From contig JBFELO010000006.1 in the NCBI GenBank assembly GCA_041552055.1, positions 10,893-74,892 on the forward strand: a stretch of 64,000 nucleotides of DNA, read 5' to 3'. This DNA comes from JBFELO01 sp041552055. GTDB lineage: Bacteria > Acidobacteriota > Thermoanaerobaculia > Thermoanaerobaculales > Sulfomarinibacteraceae. The notes beneath the pieces are model-generated. The model did not search any database. It was not told the origin of the DNA and saw only the letters and a list, made by a program, of their open reading frames with translations. The position numbers were made by a program, and so were the translations under genes. Each line of letters begins with the position of its first letter. Position 1 is the stretch's first letter. Positions 26,858 through 38,297 of this stretch are shown here, piece after piece.

Positions 26858-28489
26858 ATGACCGACGATGTCGAGAGTAGAAGATCGCGTGCCGATCCAC
26901 AGGAGGCTAACGTCGACGGTGTGGAGGCACGCCCGACCGAGTCGGAATGGGAGCTCGCGATCCACAACCGAATCGCGGATTCCTTCCTGACGACCCCGGG
27001 CGACGAGATGTTTGCGACGGTGCTCGACATCGTCCTGGAGGCGCTCGACAGCCGGCATGGGATCTTCGGCTACCTCAACTCCGACGGCGATCTCGTTGTG
27101 CCGTCCTTGATGCGAGAGATCTTCGACGAGTGTCGGGTCGCCGACAAGAGCATCGTCTTCCCCCGGTCCTCGTGGGGCGGCATCTGGGGTGAGGCCCTTC
27201 AACACGGGCGGTCGGTGCTGTCGAACTCTGCGGGGACTTTTCCCGCAGGGCATATTCCTATCGATCGCGCGCTCTTTGCCCCGGTCATCGACGGACGGAA
27301 GGTGATCGGCCTGGTGGGCGTTGCGAGCCGCTCTGAGGATTACTCCGAGCATGATCGGGTCGTGATCGAGACGATCGCGCGCCACGCGGGTCCGATCCTC
27401 AACGCGAGACTCGAGCGTGACGCCATCGAGACCTCGCGAGCGCGGGTCCAGTCCGAGCTGAGCGACAGCGAGCGTCGGTATCGGGCGGTGGTCGATCAAC
27501 AGACCGAGCTGGTCTTGCGGTTCATGGAAGACGGAACCATCACCTTCGTCAACGATGCGTTGTGCAGGTACGCCGGGATGACCCGGGAGGAGGTCGTAGG
27601 CGAGAGATTTCATCGCTTCGTGTCCGACGAGGTGGCCGAACAGACCGAGCGGCATCTCTCGACGCTGAATCGTGACGCTCCGGTCGGCGAGAACGAGATC
27701 GAGTGGCGGGCTCCTGACGGCAGCACCCGGTGTCTCGACTGGATCAATCATGCTCTGTACGACGACGACGGCCGCCTGATCGAATATCAGGCGGTTGGCC
27801 GTGACATCACCGCCCGGCGGCGCGCCGAGCAGAAGTTGAAGGAGGCACTCGCCCAGAAGGAAATCCTGCTGCGCGAGGTCCACCACCGGGTGAAGAACAA
27901 CATGGCCGTGATCTCGAGCCTGCTCAACCTGCAGGCCGAGGGCGTGACCGATCCCGCGGCGATCGCGGTGCTGCGGTCGATGGGAGACAGGATCCGCACG
28001 ATGGCACTGGTCCACGATCAGCTCTACCGGACAGGAGATTTCGTCAACGTCGATCTCGGAGGGTACATCGCGAGCGTGACCGACGCGATGTTCCAGGCGC
28101 ACAGCAGACGCGCGGACCAGGTGACGATCCGGACCGAGGTCGCCGACGTCACGCTGGAGATCGACAAGGCGATTCCGTGCGGCCTGATCCTGAGCGAGCT
28201 CATCAGCAACTCCCTCAAGCACGCCTTCCCGGGTGACCGGCGTGGAGAGATCCTGGTCGTGCTCGATGAGACGCCCGATGGAGCGCTCGAGCTCATGGTG
28301 AAGGATGACGGTGTGGGCTCTCCGACGGATGAGGTGTTCCGGGCGAGTTCGGGCTTCGGGCTCGAAATGGTCGTGCTGCTCGTCAAGCAGCTGGGCGGAG
28401 CGATCGAGCTCAGCTGCCGCGAGGGCATGGAAGCCATCGTGCGTTTCCCCGGACTCGCCGACGCGCCGGAACGACAGCAGGAAACCTGA
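26858..28489 (+). CDS. cytosolic GAF-PAS sensor histidine kinase, HisKA_2 type
   Basis: 543 residues without membrane segments. Residues about 35-190 form a GAF domain and 205-320 a PAS domain (YRAVVDQQTELVLRF ... GRDITARRRAEQ). The HisKA_2 box LLREVHHRVKNNMAV has the acceptor histidine at 342 or 343, and the HATPase_c domain includes ELISNSLKHAF. It follows the lone receiver by 57 bases on the same strand and precedes the NtrC-type regulator, so the four genes look like one signalling locus. The ligand is unknown. Confidence 0.92.
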   Translation: MTDDVESRRSRADPQEANVDGVEARPTESEWELAIHNRIADSFLTTPGDEMFATVLDIVLEALDSRHGIFGYLNSDGDLVVPSLMREIFDECRVADKSIVFPRSSWGGIWGEALQHGRSVLSNSAGTFPAGHIPIDRALFAPVIDGRKVIGLVGVASRSEDYSEHDRVVIETIARHAGPILNARLERDAIETSRARVQSELSDSERRYRAVVDQQTELVLRFMEDGTITFVNDALCRYAGMTREEVVGERFHRFVSDEVAEQTERHLSTLNRDAPVGENEIEWRAPDGSTRCLDWINHALYDDDGRLIEYQAVGRDITARRRAEQKLKEALAQKEILLREVHHRVKNNMAVISSLLNLQAEGVTDPAAIAVLRSMGDRIRTMALVHDQLYRTGDFVNVDLGGYIASVTDAMFQAHSRRADQVTIRTEVADVTLEIDKAIPCGLILSELISNSLKHAFPGDRRGEILVVLDETPDGALELMVKDDGVGSPTDEVFRASSGFGLEMVVLLVKQLGGAIELSCREGMEAIVRFPGLADAPERQQET

Positions 28490-28695
28490 ATCGGGTCATC
28501 CGGGTGTCGCTCGATAGTGCACAGGCGGGGTTGGACGCGCCGACCTCGGGTACCACGTGTCCGAATTCTGCGAAATCAGGATCGAATGTGCATGAGTGAG
28601 CTTCGTGGAACCGGGCTGGCAAGCCCGTGCCGACGCGACACGACGTGCGTCGGAGTTGTGCAACTGGATCGACTCCTGATAGTATAATGCTCCGC

Positions 28696-30540
<1,845 letters not shown>

Positions 30541-30548
30541 CGTGCGCC

Positions 30549-30910
30549 GTAGGGTGCGCCTCGGCGCACCGCCGTCGATGGGCATGGGGGCTTGGTCGGC
30601 GCCTACGGCGCGTGGGCGTGAGGGCTTGCCCGAACTGCTCCGTTCATTCCCCCAGGCCCTCATGCCCTCAGGCCCTTCCGGGCGGGCGGGGGATCCGGCT
30701 TCGCGCTTCGCCTTGAAAAGCCTTCAACCTTGAGCCGTGGACCCGGGTGCGTGGGCGGGCGAGCGACTCGCGACCAGCCACCAGCGACGGCCGTGTGGGT
30801 GGGCGGATCGGGCACGGACGCGGACTCGGACGCGGGCGGGCGGGGAAGCCTCTAGCGTATAGCTTATAGCCTATAGCTGCTTCCCCCACGCCCGCACGGC
30901 CTCACGCCCT
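30549..30910. repeat. gene-free region with hairpins and short tandem arrays
   Basis: A GTAGGGTGCG hairpin (30549-30570) stands right after the regulator stop codon. A GGCTTGG..GGCGCC-TAC-GGCGCG hairpin follows at about 30590-30615 in the GGGCGTGAGGGC context of the second repeat family. Reverse-complement copies of the GTCCG hexamer array lie at 30806-30830. A 7-base array TATAGCT, three units, lies at 30858-30878. No gene seen. Confidence 0.65.
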
Positions 30911-30911
30911 T

Positions 30912-33206
30912 CTACAACCTCCACCCCAGCGTCACCGCGTAGCTCCGCCCCGGCTCGTTGATCGTGTTCCCGGACCGAAACGGGTTCCGCAGATAGGAGA
31001 AGTGCTCGCGGTATGTGCGGTCGAACACGTTCTCCAGGATGAGCTGGACGCGCCAGCGACCGAAGGTGATGCCGCCCTTCAGATTCAGGATCGCCCACCC
31101 CGGTGTGGCGACCTCGTCGAGGTCGGTGTCGATCTCGTCCTGATCCGCCGCTGCGAGCCATTCGGCCTCGGCGAACAGACGCGGGTTCTGCCACCGCAGG
31201 GCGAGGCGCGCCGTGAGCGGCGGCATCTCCGCGAGGTTCCCGGATGTCAAGTTCCGATCCGGATCCGTGTCCTTGGTGCCGCGGACGTACGACAGATTGC
31301 CGGACAGGTAGAACCTCGAGCTGACGGCGGCTGTGCCATCCAGCGAGACGCCCCGGAGGAGCGCGTCGACGTTGGTGTAGGTCTGCGCGCTCGGGTTCAT
31401 CACTCCAGGCACCATGTTGATCCGCTCCTGGCCGTACAGTGTGATGAAGCCGTCCACACGGTCGGCCCACATGCGGGCGGTCAGCAAACCGCTTCCGGCG
31501 CTCCACGTCAGCCCGACCTCGGCGCCGGTCGTGACCGGAGGATCGAGGACGGGGTTCCCGACCCACTCGACCCCCATCCTCTCGAGACCGAAGTACCGCT
31601 CGCGAGAATCCGGCGCACGGCTGGTGCGCGCAACACCGGCCGTCAGGTCGAGCCCCCTGCCGATGCGCTGGACCAGGAGCAGCGAGAACGACGGTTCGAC
31701 GTCCTCTCGCGAGGTGTCCCGGACCCCGTGGTAGGCGAAGTACAGGTCGGTGTTGGCCTTGCCCTCGTCGGCCCTGGTCGACACGCGGTCGATCCTCCCG
31801 CCGGCCTCGAGCTGGGTGCTCGCCGAGAACTCGTGTCGCCAGCGGGCGGACAGGCCCAGAGCTTCGAGGTTCACGTCCGGGATCGAGAACTGGCGCATGT
31901 AGCTCATCATGCCGAGTTCGGTCCACGCGTCCCAGTTGCGCTGGTAGGCCTCGACGCCGACGGTGACCTCGCCGAGCACGACGTCGACCGACCCGCCGAT
32001 GACCTCGGTGGAGGCGTTGGTGCCCATGCCCCAGCCGCGCGGCGCCGTGGCGCCGGTGGTGCGGTAGGTGTCTGTCATCCAGTGATCGACCCGCGTGCCG
32101 TAGGCGGTGGCGCGGATCTCGCGCAGGGTTCCGTCGCCGGATTTGGCGTAGCGGTATCCAAGAACGAGCCGGTCGGTGTTGTCGTACTCCGCGTCCATCT
32201 TCAGGGCCGAGTACAGGACGTCGTCCGACCGCTGGCCGGCGTACGACAGGTTGAGCTCGTGCACGTCGGCGGGCCGGAAGTACATCCGTGCCCAGCCGCT
32301 GTCGATGTTGTAGGCATCGACACCCCCGACGGCGTCGGTGTAGTTGGCGGTCTCCGTGAACTTCTCGCCCGAGCCGTCGGCGAACGGCTCGCCGGAGCGA
32401 TGGGACAGGCCGCCCAGGACCGCCCATCGGTCGGTGCCGTAGCTGACGGTCGCAGACGGGTTGATCATGCCCCAGCTCCCGGTCGCCATCGAGACGTCGG
32501 CGGCCAAGCCCGCACCGGGCTTCTTGGTGACCACGTTGACCATGCCGCCCATGCTGCCCTGGGCCTCCATTCGTCCGGTCGTGGGAGCCACCTCGATGCG
32601 GTCGACCTCAGCGAAATCGAGGTGGAATGCGGGTGGGTCCATCCGGTTGGGACACGCTCCTGCGACCCGGGCGCCGTCGATCAGCACGGTGATGTCGTCC
32701 TGACGAAAGCCTCGAATCGACACGTCATTGGCGATGCCGCCCTTGCGGACCTTCCACACGCCACCCATCCTGGACAGCGCCTCGCCGACGTCGCGCGCCG
32801 CGCTCTCGCGGAGCTCGGTCGCCTCCATCGTGGTGTGGGGCATCGGGGCGTCGACCTGCATGGTGTCGCGAAAGGTCGCGACCGAGAGCGCCAGGCGAAT
32901 CCTGGTGGTCTCGCCCTCGCGGACGGCGACCTCGAGCGAGGCCGGGTGGAAACCGTGCAGGCTGCCGTTCACGGTGTAGCTCCCGGAATCGAGACCCGAC
33001 ATGCGAAACGCGCCGCCCTCGCCCGTGATGATCGTGCGGTCGGCGCCGCCCTCCTCACCCTGAACCGTCACGGTGACTCCCGGAAGGCCGGTGTCTCCGG
33101 GGCCCGTCACGGTTCCCGCCAGGCCGCTGGTGGCGGCCAGGGCAGGCACCGTCAGCGACGACAGCGCGAGGGCGATCGAGATCTTGCTCAACATTGAAAT
33201 ACTCAT
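30912..33206 (-). CDS. TonB-dependent outer-membrane receptor, OprC/NosA-like (copper?)
   Basis: 764 residues. A signal peptide ends near VPALAA, and a carboxypeptidase-regulatory-like beta domain covers about 27-110. The plug includes DDITVLIDGARVAGACPNRMD, and a 22-strand barrel ends GWRL. The GACPNRMDPP segment in the plug is the feature I recognise from the OprC/NosA copper-receptor group, so copper uptake is the favoured role. It is the last of five clustered minus-strand genes that include a polyferredoxin and a YHS metal-binding protein; the gap to the small gene upstream is 2 bases. Substrate remains an inference. Confidence 0.88.
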   Translation of the reverse strand: MSISMLSKISIALALSSLTVPALAATSGLAGTVTGPGDTGLPGVTVTVQGEEGGADRTIITGEGGAFRMSGLDSGSYTVNGSLHGFHPASLEVAVREGETTRIRLALSVATFRDTMQVDAPMPHTTMEATELRESAARDVGEALSRMGGVWKVRKGGIANDVSIRGFRQDDITVLIDGARVAGACPNRMDPPAFHLDFAEVDRIEVAPTTGRMEAQGSMGGMVNVVTKKPGAGLAADVSMATGSWGMINPSATVSYGTDRWAVLGGLSHRSGEPFADGSGEKFTETANYTDAVGGVDAYNIDSGWARMYFRPADVHELNLSYAGQRSDDVLYSALKMDAEYDNTDRLVLGYRYAKSGDGTLREIRATAYGTRVDHWMTDTYRTTGATAPRGWGMGTNASTEVIGGSVDVVLGEVTVGVEAYQRNWDAWTELGMMSYMRQFSIPDVNLEALGLSARWRHEFSASTQLEAGGRIDRVSTRADEGKANTDLYFAYHGVRDTSREDVEPSFSLLLVQRIGRGLDLTAGVARTSRAPDSRERYFGLERMGVEWVGNPVLDPPVTTGAEVGLTWSAGSGLLTARMWADRVDGFITLYGQERINMVPGVMNPSAQTYTNVDALLRGVSLDGTAAVSSRFYLSGNLSYVRGTKDTDPDRNLTSGNLAEMPPLTARLALRWQNPRLFAEAEWLAAADQDEIDTDLDEVATPGWAILNLKGGITFGRWRVQLILENVFDRTYREHFSYLRNPFRSGNTINEPGRSYAVTLGWRL

Positions 33207-33208
33207 GG

Positions 33209-33514
33209 TCAGGCTCTCCGCCCGAGGTCCGTAAATCCTGTCGGTAATTCGATCTGGCTGCAGCGACCCCGAGATTTCCGGGTTGTCACGCCGAAGGGGC
33301 GTTCAGCCCCCGGCTGATGGTGGTCGGTCGGGCGTGGTCGGGCCGTCCGGCCCCTGGTGATCATTCCGACCAGCAAGGCCGAGACGGCTGCGCCTCCCGC
33401 GCCCACGCAGGCGAAACAGGACGAGCACGCGCCGCCCGCGCACACGAAGGACGGCAGGTAGGCCGACAGGCCGGCCGACACGCCGACCGCGGCGGCGACA
33501 TATGTGGCCCGCAT
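33209..33514 (-). CDS. small Cys-rich membrane protein, unknown function
   Basis: 101 residues. Two hydrophobic segments flank a cysteine cluster CAGGACSSCFAC (residues 25-36), followed by an Arg/Pro-rich tail. The gene sits 3 bases after the polyferredoxin gene and 2 bases before the TonB receptor gene, so it is clearly in the operon. The closely spaced cysteines near the membrane surface could bind copper or an Fe-S cluster. I recognise no named family. Confidence 0.65.
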   Translation of the reverse strand: MRATYVAAAVGVSAGLSAYLPSFVCAGGACSSCFACVGAGGAAVSALLVGMITRGRTARPRPTDHHQPGAERPFGVTTRKSRGRCSQIELPTGFTDLGRRA

Positions 33515-33517
33515 AGC

Positions 33518-34528
33518 TCACTCACCTCCTGCCGCGGCGCGCCTATGCACCCCATCCAGCGGCGCTTTGGTGCCGCAGGGTGCTTGACGTACCGCGGCGA
33601 ACGCCGCCGCGCCCTTCGGAATCGAAAATCCCGCTGACAGCGGCAATTCGCCGTCCTCATTCCGAAACCCGGTGAGATGCCCGGGCTCGCTCGCAGGCCT
33701 GCCGTAGTAGATGGCCTCGGTCGGACAGCTCTCCTGGCACAGCCGGCACGGTATGCACGACAGCTGGTTAATGGTGGGCGAGCCCTTGGTCTCGATCGCC
33801 CACGTCGGGCAGACGCGGGCGCACTCGCCGCAGTTGGTGCAACTGCTATGGTCGATGTGCATCCTGCGACCGAAACGCACTCCAATCCGGTTGGAGAGCG
33901 CATCGAGGGCACCAATCGGGCACAGCATGTTGCAGTAGGCGCGGCCGCCCTTGGCGAAGATGCCGAGAAACAGCAGCAGCCCGAGGTTGACGACTCCCTG
34001 GAACCTCAGGAGGTACGCCAGATCACCCTGGTTGAACGCGGCCCCGAACAGCCGCGGGACGGCGGCGAAGTTGCAGTAGTTGCAGCACAGGCTGCCGATC
34101 CCGATCGCCGGGGCGATCATGAAGACCGACAGGTAGGCGTAGCGGAACGAGGGCGCCGGTGTGTTGGAGAAGTCGAGCTTCAACGAGGAGGGTACGATCG
34201 TGCTGCCGAGCTCGAGCGGGGCGGCCACCGGGCACAGGTGGCTGCACCAGTGCCTTCCGAGCGCGAAGGTTGTCGCGAGGATGCCGACGACCAGCGCCAC
34301 GCCCATGTAGCTGCGGACGAAACCCGTCAGGAACGCCGTCGCGCTGGTGCCCTCCCGCCACACGAAGAACATGCGTGGACACCACCGCCCGCAGAAGTTC
34401 ACGTCCGCTGTGAGCTGGACGACCGCTGCCAGCGGCGGTAGGAACAGGATGATCGAGGCCAGAAGGATCACGGTCCGGTATCGGGCCCAGAACGATGTGG
34501 CGCGGGGTGTGTCGTGATCAGCCTTCAT
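33518..34528 (-). CDS. NosR/NapH-like membrane polyferredoxin
   Basis: 336 residues from the ATG at 34528; an in-frame GTG at 34549 is possible. Five or so membrane helices carry the family's CxxxCP motifs HWCSHLCP (C95, C99) and YCNMLCP (C199, C203). There are also FCGRWCP (C46, C50) and a CCNYC cluster (C148-C152). Two 4Fe-4S sites follow at C230/C233/C236/C240 and C258/C261/C264/C268. Proteins of this group (NosR C-terminal part, NapH, CcoG) move electrons across or along the membrane for metalloenzyme reduction or maturation. The long NosR flavin domain is absent. It overlaps the YHS gene by 11 bases. Confidence 0.9.
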   Translation of the reverse strand: MKADHDTPRATSFWARYRTVILLASIILFLPPLAAVVQLTADVNFCGRWCPRMFFVWREGTSATAFLTGFVRSYMGVALVVGILATTFALGRHWCSHLCPVAAPLELGSTIVPSSLKLDFSNTPAPSFRYAYLSVFMIAPAIGIGSLCCNYCNFAAVPRLFGAAFNQGDLAYLLRFQGVVNLGLLLFLGIFAKGGRAYCNMLCPIGALDALSNRIGVRFGRRMHIDHSSCTNCGECARVCPTWAIETKGSPTINQLSCIPCRLCQESCPTEAIYYGRPASEPGHLTGFRNEDGELPLSAGFSIPKGAAAFAAVRQAPCGTKAPLDGVHRRAAAGGE

Positions 34529-35132
34529 GGTGGTGACCCTCCCCTCCACCGAAGATCACCGGGATCTCGAGCACCGGTTTGTCGGTGGCCGTGTCGTGGA
34601 AGGTGACCGCGTACCTCCCGGCGGGGCGTGGCCCGGCGTGGAAGCGATCCGGGTCTCGGGAAAACTGGTCGAGACAGGACTGCGAGCAGAGCCACACGGT
34701 CCGTCCGTGATGCGCGAATCCGATGAAGTCGTCCTGCTTCCCCATCCCGCACACCGGATCGACCTCGGCCGGCCGCATCACCACCCACAGCGTGAAGCGG
34801 TCCCTGGGTTGGAGACCGATCAATGTGTGGTCTTCGAAGCGGGGACGCCTTCGCAGACCGAGGTCGATGACGGGATCGGAACCGTACACGTCGTAGGAGA
34901 GCGCCGGCCCTCCCTCCACGGCCACACGAGTGTCGCCGCGGTAGGGGGGCAGGATCGTGCCGGTCACCACCAGGGTGTAGCGGTCCTTGCCGCTCGGCAG
35001 GTGCACCGGATGATGGGCCTTGCCTCCCTTGACGGAGACCATGCCCATTGCGTGAGCCGAGTCTCCGGGCCGGTACCAGGCGGCCGCGACCGAGAGGACG
35101 ACAGCGAACGAGAACACCGCGAGACGTTTCAT
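34518..35132 (-). CDS. periplasmic YHS-domain metal-binding protein
   Basis: 204 residues from the ATG at 35132. A signal peptide (VFSFAVVLSVAAAW) is followed by a beta-rich domain. A YHS-type metal site follows: VDPVCGM with C128 and, 20 residues on, CSQSC (C149, C153). The C-terminus is His-rich (GEGHHHEG). YHS domains occur in copper and heavy-metal carriers and ATPases. It lies between the TonB receptor gene and the polyferredoxin gene, so a role in periplasmic copper capture is reasonable. Confidence 0.82.
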   Translation of the reverse strand: MKRLAVFSFAVVLSVAAAWYRPGDSAHAMGMVSVKGGKAHHPVHLPSGKDRYTLVVTGTILPPYRGDTRVAVEGGPALSYDVYGSDPVIDLGLRRRPRFEDHTLIGLQPRDRFTLWVVMRPAEVDPVCGMGKQDDFIGFAHHGRTVWLCSQSCLDQFSRDPDRFHAGPRPAGRYAVTFHDTATDKPVLEIPVIFGGGEGHHHEG

Positions 35133-35191
35133 GGGGTCACCCCCTGTCTGATCGGTTGAACGAGGCGCTTCATGTGGTCCTCCGGATCCGG

Positions 35192-37588
35192 TCAGAAGCG
35201 GTAGGCGACGCGCGCGAGCACGTACCTGGGCGCGGTTGGTGAGTAGCGACGACCGCCGTACAGGTCTTTCTGAGCCTCCACCGCGTACCGCCTGTCGAAC
35301 AGGTTCTGGATGAGCAGCGCCACCTCGAACTTGCGAGCCTGGAAACCCAGGGTGAGGTCGGTGACGAAGCTGTACCCCTCGTACATCTCGCTGTTGGCGT
35401 TGTCCATCCAGTACTCGCCCCAGGTGTTGGCCGTGGCCTGCACGAAGGCGCCCGAGCGGTGCACGTACCCGGCGAACACCGAGTAGTAGTGTTCCGGGAT
35501 GAACGGCAGGGCGTTGCCGCTCCGGTCGAGGTTGCGGCCGAACGCCGGCTCGGAGAACTCCTTGAACGTGTAGTCGGAGTAGGTGTAGCTGCCGCCCAAC
35601 GAGACCCCGAGCCACGGCATCCAGGTGACGGCCAGCTCGAGGCCCTTCTTTTCGGTCTCACCCGCGTTGACGTAGGCGGTTTCGCCGTAGGGCTGGATCA
35701 CCTGGACCACCTCGTCCTGCACCGGGCTGTAGTACACCGCGGTGTCCAGGGTGAGGTACTGCCGGCGGGCCTTGAAGCCGACCTCGTAGTTCATGACCTT
35801 GGTGAGGTCCAGGTCGGGGTTGAGGATCAGCTCGTCCGAGGTCGGCGTCTGGGTGCCGGTCGAGATGTTGCCGTAGAAGTGGAATGCGTCGCTCAGGTTG
35901 CATACCGCACCGATTCGAGGGCTGAACGCCGTGTAGGTCTTGACGGTGTCGATCGGGCCCTCGCCGTCGACGTAGCTCCCGCTGCTCCAGTCGTAGTCGA
36001 TCCACTCGTGGCCTGAGACGTCGAATTTGATGCGGTCGAATCGGACACCCACGTCCACCAACCAGCGATCTCCGAGCTGGAGCGACTCCTGGGCGTAGAT
36101 GCCGTACAGCGAGGTTTCCCTGCTCAGCGACCGCATCCGGTCGCCGACCTCGTCCGACAGGGTCGAGAGGATGCGGCCGCTCGGTGTCGTCACGACGTCG
36201 GCGTAGGTGTACGCCTCTGAGTCCTGGTTGTCGGCACGCGCGGTGACCCCGCCGGTGAGAACGCCGAACCCGTGATCGTAGTCGGCCTGCAGGTCGAGAC
36301 CGCCGACCCAGGTGTCGGCCTCGTTGATCCGCGCCGTGATCGGGTGGAAGTGACTCCACGAGTTGAGGTACAGCAGCGGCATGAACTGGACCTTGCCAAA
36401 GCTCTTGACCAGCTTCGAGCCGAAGAACAGGATCTCCGAGTTCCTGGAGTTGTGCTTCCACGGCTCGCCGGTGCGTTCGACATCGCCGCTCTCCAAGTAG
36501 GGGGTCCACTGGTCGACGCCGGAGTCATTGCTGACGATGAGCCGCCCCGGAAGCTGGAGATCGGCGTCGGTGTAGCTGATGAAGTTCTCCCACACCCATC
36601 CGTTCCCCAGAATCCACGAGGGCTGCAGGGTGAACTGGGTGGTGTCGAACTCGTTCCACTCGCGCCAGTCGTTGGTCGACTGACGACGGCTGAAGTTGAG
36701 ATTGAAGAAGTGCGTGTCCGCGATGTCGCCGGTGTAGCCGACCTGCAGGTTCCGGGCGCCGTAGTTGCCCACGTCCAATCGCGCATTCGCACCCTGGCCG
36801 TCGAACGGGCTCTTGGTGACGACGTTGATGGCGCCGCCGGTCGAGTTGATCCCCCACAGGGTCGAGTTCGGCCCGCGCACGACCTCGATCCTGTCCACCA
36901 GATGGGTGTCCACGAGGTCGAGCCTGGTCAGGCTGTCGGGGTCCGTGATCGGGATCCCGTTGAGCAGTAGCATGACCTCGCGGATGGCGTAGCGCGCCTT
37001 GAGCCCCGCACCCCGGATGATCAGGCGTGCGTCGTACCCCTGATTCTTGGACTCGATCAGCGTGCCCGGGGTGCCGGCGATCGCCTCCTTGATGTTGGTC
37101 ATGGGGGTCTTGGATATGGTGTCCGGGCCGATGACGCTCACGGCCGCCGGGACCTGCTCGGTGGGCCGTGCGGTCCTGGTCGCCGTGACGGTGATCGACT
37201 CTTTGAAGCGGGCGGTCAGCGCGACGTCGTGCTCCACCTCGCGGCCGTCTTCGAGCTCGATGGTGGCGGCGTAGGATTCGTACTCGGGGTTGTCCACCTT
37301 GATTGTGTAGTTCCCCGGCTCCAGCCCGGTGAACGCGTACCTGCCGTGGTCCTGAGTCGTGGCGCGGCTCGCGAGCTCGAGCTCCGCGCGCTCGAGGTGC
37401 AGGGTGACCCCCGGAACCCCGTCAAGCTGGTCGTACGAAGCGGTCACCACCCGGCCGGTTATCGCGCCGATGGCGCCGTCTTCGGCCCTCGGGTCCGCAC
37501 CGGGTGCACAGACGAATATGCACAGCAAACCGCAGATCAGGTGGACGGCTCGACGTTCACCCGAATCGCGAGATCGTGAGCAGGTCAT
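35192..37588 (-). CDS. TonB-dependent outer-membrane receptor
   Basis: 798 residues. Signal region at 1-35, then a carboxypeptidase-regulatory-like beta domain (about 40-125). The plug includes VPAAVSVIGPDTISKTPM and IRGAGLKARYAIREVMLLLNG, and the barrel ends VLARVAYRF. It belongs to the FepA/BtuB-like class; substrate is unknown. It is the first gene of the five-gene metal operon (60 bases before the YHS gene). The gap 37589-37752 holds no gene that I can see. Confidence 0.9.
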   Translation of the reverse strand: MTCSRSRDSGERRAVHLICGLLCIFVCAPGADPRAEDGAIGAITGRVVTASYDQLDGVPGVTLHLERAELELASRATTQDHGRYAFTGLEPGNYTIKVDNPEYESYAATIELEDGREVEHDVALTARFKESITVTATRTARPTEQVPAAVSVIGPDTISKTPMTNIKEAIAGTPGTLIESKNQGYDARLIIRGAGLKARYAIREVMLLLNGIPITDPDSLTRLDLVDTHLVDRIEVVRGPNSTLWGINSTGGAINVVTKSPFDGQGANARLDVGNYGARNLQVGYTGDIADTHFFNLNFSRRQSTNDWREWNEFDTTQFTLQPSWILGNGWVWENFISYTDADLQLPGRLIVSNDSGVDQWTPYLESGDVERTGEPWKHNSRNSEILFFGSKLVKSFGKVQFMPLLYLNSWSHFHPITARINEADTWVGGLDLQADYDHGFGVLTGGVTARADNQDSEAYTYADVVTTPSGRILSTLSDEVGDRMRSLSRETSLYGIYAQESLQLGDRWLVDVGVRFDRIKFDVSGHEWIDYDWSSGSYVDGEGPIDTVKTYTAFSPRIGAVCNLSDAFHFYGNISTGTQTPTSDELILNPDLDLTKVMNYEVGFKARRQYLTLDTAVYYSPVQDEVVQVIQPYGETAYVNAGETEKKGLELAVTWMPWLGVSLGGSYTYSDYTFKEFSEPAFGRNLDRSGNALPFIPEHYYSVFAGYVHRSGAFVQATANTWGEYWMDNANSEMYEGYSFVTDLTLGFQARKFEVALLIQNLFDRRYAVEAQKDLYGGRRYSPTAPRYVLARVAYRF

Positions 37589-37752
37589 ATCGCTTCCTCC
37601 CTTGCTCGGAACGCCTGATGACAGTCCCTGGGGGGTCGCTTCGCCCGCGGAGCGATGCGCGCCGTTGCGGACGCGCAGCGCCGGTCAGACCTCGGATCGC
37701 GTGCGACCGCGGCCCGGGTTGTGGCGGGTTTGCGCTCCCAGAATTCTTGTGA

Positions 37753-38184
37753 TCAGGCGGTCGGGGGAGCGCGCGGGGAGGATGGCGAGAGGGCCGCGGT
37801 CGACGATGGGATCACGTCGAGGCGCGTGGCTGTCAGCCGGTGCCCGCACGGCGCGGCAACGGCGAGCCCCCGATCGGTCGTCAGCAAGACCCATGACTGG
37901 CCCGGCGGCCGCTGGAGGGTCCCCGCTGCGGCGCCGCAGCGCTCGTGGGAGTGCCACGCCGGTGCGCCGGCACCTCTGCGAATGATCGGCGGCCGGGGAT
38001 CGTCGGGCCGGGCCGGGCCGTGGTTGCAGCAGTCGGCCGTGCAGTGGCACTCGCCGGGACAGCAGCAGTAGTAGGTGGACGCCGGAGTGCCGCCGGCGGC
38101 GCTCGGAGCGACGCCCGCACCGGCGACTTGGCCCATCGCCACCACCAGCGCCAGTGTCACTCGGAGAAGGCGTCTGTCCTTCAC
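37753..38184 (-). CDS. secreted cysteine-rich protein, possible copper binder
   Basis: 143 residues from the GTG at 38184. A signal peptide (LLRVTLALVVAMGQVAGAG) precedes a dense cysteine patch CCCPGECHCTADCCNHG (eight cysteines plus histidines in 17 residues). A longer frame to 38301 would start on top of the sigma54 -12 element and is rejected. It lies upstream of the metal operon on the same strand. I know no family for it; the patch could bind several copper ions. Confidence 0.6.
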   Translation of the reverse strand: MKDRRLLRVTLALVVAMGQVAGAGVAPSAAGGTPASTYYCCCPGECHCTADCCNHGPARPDDPRPPIIRRGAGAPAWHSHERCGAAAGTLQRPPGQSWVLLTTDRGLAVAAPCGHRLTATRLDVIPSSTAALSPSSPRAPPTA

Positions 38185-38297
38185 GCTTCTGTTCCGTTCT
38201 TCGACACGGCCACCTCTGTTGTCCTCCGAACCGGCGCCCCAGGCGCGACCCCGGGGCGGGGATCCGGGTCGGAAGGAGTTGAGCGTCAGAAGAGTTC

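Noticed and set aside
31002..33197. 731-codon plus-strand open frame opposite the OprC-like receptor
   Set aside because: Shadow of a receptor with clear plug and barrel motifs.
33518..34528. Full-length NosR and hence a nos operon
   Set aside because: The flavin-binding N-terminal half of NosR is absent and no nosZ, nosD, nosF or nosY is present; only NosR/NapH-like polyferredoxin is supported.
37589..37752. Cobalamin riboswitch before the TonB receptor
   Set aside because: No B12-box-like conserved stretch was found in the leader region.
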